A DNA stretch of 6,956 nt from the NCBI GenBank assembly GCA_030145435.1, contig JAQYVQ010000328.1, positions 1 to 6,956 on the forward strand, written 5' to 3'. This DNA is from Syntrophobacteria bacterium (lineage in GTDB: Bacteria > Desulfobacterota > DSWW01). This document shows positions 5,098-6,956 of the stretch, piece after piece. Every line of letters begins with the position of its first letter. Position 1 is the first letter of the stretch. The notes below the pieces were generated by a model. The model was not told where the DNA came from, did no database searches, and saw nothing but the letters and a program-made list of their open reading frames with translations. The translations under genes and the position numbers were made by a program.

Positions 5098-6956
5098 ATG
5101 TATCGGTTAGGTTCGGTATTCAAGAGTCCTGGAATCTTTGCCCTGGTGATCCTGGTTGTCGCCTTTTGGGGCCAGGGGTGCGGGACAGGCAGCATAAAGG
5201 ATTCGGGGTACACCGCCGACAACGAGCCACAGGGAGACACGGACGCAGATGGCGCCCGGCTCTTGTCTCCGGGGAACACGCAGCAGGGCTTCATCGAGTA
5301 TGTGGGCGATTCGGACTGGTATCGCCTGGAGATCCCGCTGAATGTGGACACAGTGCGGTTCGAGCTGAGCAATCAGGCCCTGCAGAGCGCTGTGGACCTC
5401 TCGCTCACCGTGTACGGCGATGACGGCGTAACGATCCTGGGAGGACGGTTCGATTCGAACGGAAGCGACGGCCTTACCCAGGTCACCCTGGAACTGACCG
5501 TGACGGACCTTCCCCACTGCTACGTCGTGATCCGCGACCACCTCGGAAACGATTCCGATCCGGTGAACCCCTATTTCCTGCGCACGAACCTTTCTTCCGG
5601 CCCTGGAGACGGCAACAACAGCCCGGAGTTTGCTACCCCTGTGGAATGCGGCGGAGTGGCCCAGGATGCGATACAGGCCCTGGCAGACGTGGACTGGTTC
5701 CGGGTCGAGATGGCGCCCGGTGCGGACATCCTCGCCTATTCCCTTGCCATGCTCCCCGGAAGTCCGGATCTGACCCTGACCCTGTACGAGTCTTCGGGCA
5801 CCACGGCGATCGTGTCGATGAGTGATCCGGATGGGCAGAACGGCCCGACGGTCTTGGGCCGGAATGTCCGCCTCGTGCAGTCGGGCTACTACTACTTTTC
5901 GGTGAGGGACTCCCTGGACGACGATGCGGATGCGAGTCTCCTCTATGACCTTTCGGTGCAGTGCGTGCCGGATCCGGACCCGAACGAGCCGAACGGGAAC
6001 TTCGACACGCCGGCCCAGAACGGGTCGAACGCGACCGCCCTGCCGTTGGACTCAACGGCCACCGGCTATATTTCCTATCAGGGGGATGAAGACTGGTATC
6101 GGGTGAGCATGCCCCAGGACGGACTGCTCAACCTTTCCATCCAGACGAGTGAGGGCGGGATGCCGATCGACCTCCTCTGCACCTTGCTCGAACCGGACGG
6201 CCAGTCCGCGGAGGGTGAATTCGTGGTGGAGGCGGGAATCGACCCCACGGACTTCTCGCTTCGCGTGGCGCTGTCTGCGGGTACCCATTTTCTCCGCTTC
6301 AGGGATGAAGGCGACGACGGGGCGGATTTGGTGAATTCTTACTCCGTGCGGGCGAGTTTCGAGCCGGACCCGGACCCGAACGAACCGAACGGGAACTTCG
6401 ACACGGAGCAGCAGAACCGGAACAACGCGACCCAGCTCGTGCTCGGGACGCCGGCGATCGGCTACATCGGGTCGAATGCAGACCAGGACTGGTTCCAGGT
6501 CTTTGTCGCGACCCCCGGGGTCTATCATTTCTCGTTGACGAACGACGACGCCTCCGAGGTGGACCTGTCCTTGAGCCTCTACAGGCCGGACCTGAACGGG
6601 CTGAACATGATCCTTACACGGAGCGAGGAGGATCGTGACGGCCAGGACGGGCCCACCGACATCCAGGCGCAGATGTTCCTGTTCGACACGGACACCTACT
6701 ACATCGTCGTCCAGGATCTGTACAACAACGATACGGACCTTGACGTGCCCTATCAGATCGAGGTCAATTCCGTGCCCCTGCCGCCGGGAAGGAATGAGCC
6801 GGCCGAGGATAGCAGCGAGTACACCCCGATCGTGAGTGGCCAGCTGGTTCAGGGCTACGTCGAGTTCGAGGGAGACCGGGACTGGTACGGGATCGACATC
6901 CAGGGCGAGACGAACATTCTCGTGGAGATGTGGAACGACACGCCCTCGCCGGTCGA
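5098..6956 (+). CDS. Large lipoprotein of tandem PPC-like beta-sandwich repeats (3' end outside window)
   Basis: The frame from ATG 5098 is open for 619 codons to the window edge without a stop, so the gene is partial at its 3' end. A strong Shine-Dalgarno, AAGGAGG (5086-5092), fixes the start. Residues 1-28 look like a lipoprotein signal: basic start, hydrophobic GIFALVILVVAFW, then GQGC with Cys28; Gly at -3 makes the lipobox imperfect. The rest is tandem units of about 130 aa resembling bacterial pre-peptidase C-terminal (PPC) domains. Each has GD-x-DWYRV near its start (Asp73, 199, 332, 464, 595), a D-L-x-L-x-L-Y strand in the middle and a (Y/F)xVRD-x-x-x-(N/D)D block near the end (Asp147, 271, 403, 540). 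Linkers such as PDPDPNEPNGNFDT separate units three and four. No catalytic domain is visible in the sequenced part; the missing end may hold a protease, more repeats or an anchor. It is probably co-transcribed with the VWA gene 59 bases upstream. A surface adhesin or structural role is inference. Confidence 0.85.
   Translation, partial: MYRLGSVFKSPGIFALVILVVAFWGQGCGTGSIKDSGYTADNEPQGDTDADGARLLSPGNTQQGFIEYVGDSDWYRLEIPLNVDTVRFELSNQALQSAVDLSLTVYGDDGVTILGGRFDSNGSDGLTQVTLELTVTDLPHCYVVIRDHLGNDSDPVNPYFLRTNLSSGPGDGNNSPEFATPVECGGVAQDAIQALADVDWFRVEMAPGADILAYSLAMLPGSPDLTLTLYESSGTTAIVSMSDPDGQNGPTVLGRNVRLVQSGYYYFSVRDSLDDDADASLLYDLSVQCVPDPDPNEPNGNFDTPAQNGSNATALPLDSTATGYISYQGDEDWYRVSMPQDGLLNLSIQTSEGGMPIDLLCTLLEPDGQSAEGEFVVEAGIDPTDFSLRVALSAGTHFLRFRDEGDDGADLVNSYSVRASFEPDPDPNEPNGNFDTEQQNRNNATQLVLGTPAIGYIGSNADQDWFQVFVATPGVYHFSLTNDDASEVDLSLSLYRPDLNGLNMILTRSEEDRDGQDGPTDIQAQMFLFDTDTYYIVVQDLYNNDTDLDVPYQIEVNSVPLPPGRNEPAEDSSEYTPIVSGQLVQGYVEFEGDRDWYGIDIQGETNILVEMWNDTPSPV
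5968..6009 (+). repeat. 42-base in-gene repeat, copy 1 (linker PDPDPNEPNGNFDT)
   Basis: This segment codes for a linker before the third PPC-like unit (residues 291-304). It matches 6364-6405 at 40 of 42 bases, and both differences are synonymous (GAT/GAC, GAG/GAA). The copies are exactly 396 bases (132 codons) apart. Confidence 0.85.
6364..6405 (+). repeat. 42-base in-gene repeat, copy 2 (linker PDPDPNEPNGNFDT)
   Basis: Second copy of the linker-coding segment (residues 423-436), before the fourth PPC-like unit. The amino acids are identical to copy 1. The flanking domain sequences are much more diverged, so the similarity is concentrated in the linker. Confidence 0.85.

Noticed and set aside
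6052..6528. Minus-strand open frames opposite the PPC-repeat gene (including 5107-5541 and 5633-6055)
   Set aside because: They mirror a continuous 619-codon plus-strand frame with periodic domain motifs and have no recognisable content of their own.

Overview
The window is GC-rich DNA from a Gram-negative bacterium. The best guess is a deltaproteobacterial-type lineage (Myxococcota, Bradymonadota, Desulfobacterota or an uncultured relative). The reasons are two lipoprotein signal peptides, a Cys-containing C-terminal sorting tail resembling MYXO-CTERM, thrombospondin type 3 (TSP3) calcium repeats, and a textbook -24/-12 (sigma-54) promoter. This placement is inference; the window has no rRNA or other phylogenetic marker. 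There are six protein genes and no tRNA, rRNA, CRISPR array or insertion sequence.

Left part (1-2204) holds three unrelated single genes. A gamma-glutamylcyclotransferase-like gene (+) converges on a PAPS-type sulfotransferase gene (-), and their coding ends overlap by 20 bases. The sulfotransferase gene is transcribed away from an NnrU-family membrane protein gene (+), with about 55 bases between the two starts.

Middle (2205-2480) is a 276-base gene-free stretch. It carries two perfect inverted repeats, a run of nine C, and a strong sigma-54 promoter candidate at 2410-2424, followed by a good ribosome binding site for the next gene.

Right part (2481-6956) is a same-strand run of three exported-protein genes: (i) a 310-aa TSP3-repeat protein with a Sec signal peptide, a Cys-rich segment and a tripartite C-terminal sorting tail; (ii) a 495-aa lipoprotein with an intact von Willebrand factor A (VWA) MIDAS site followed by Asp-rich calcium-binding repeats and an unrecognised C-terminal domain; (iii) a large lipoprotein made of tandem PPC-like beta-sandwich repeats of about 130 aa, open at the window end, with four units complete and a fifth begun. 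The spacings (137 and 59 bases) allow one operon. The shared calcium and metal-binding theme suggests a calcium-stabilised cell-surface assembly or adhesion module under sigma-54/activator control. That functional reading is inference. I do not recognise the trio as a named system, and it is the best candidate for something undescribed here.
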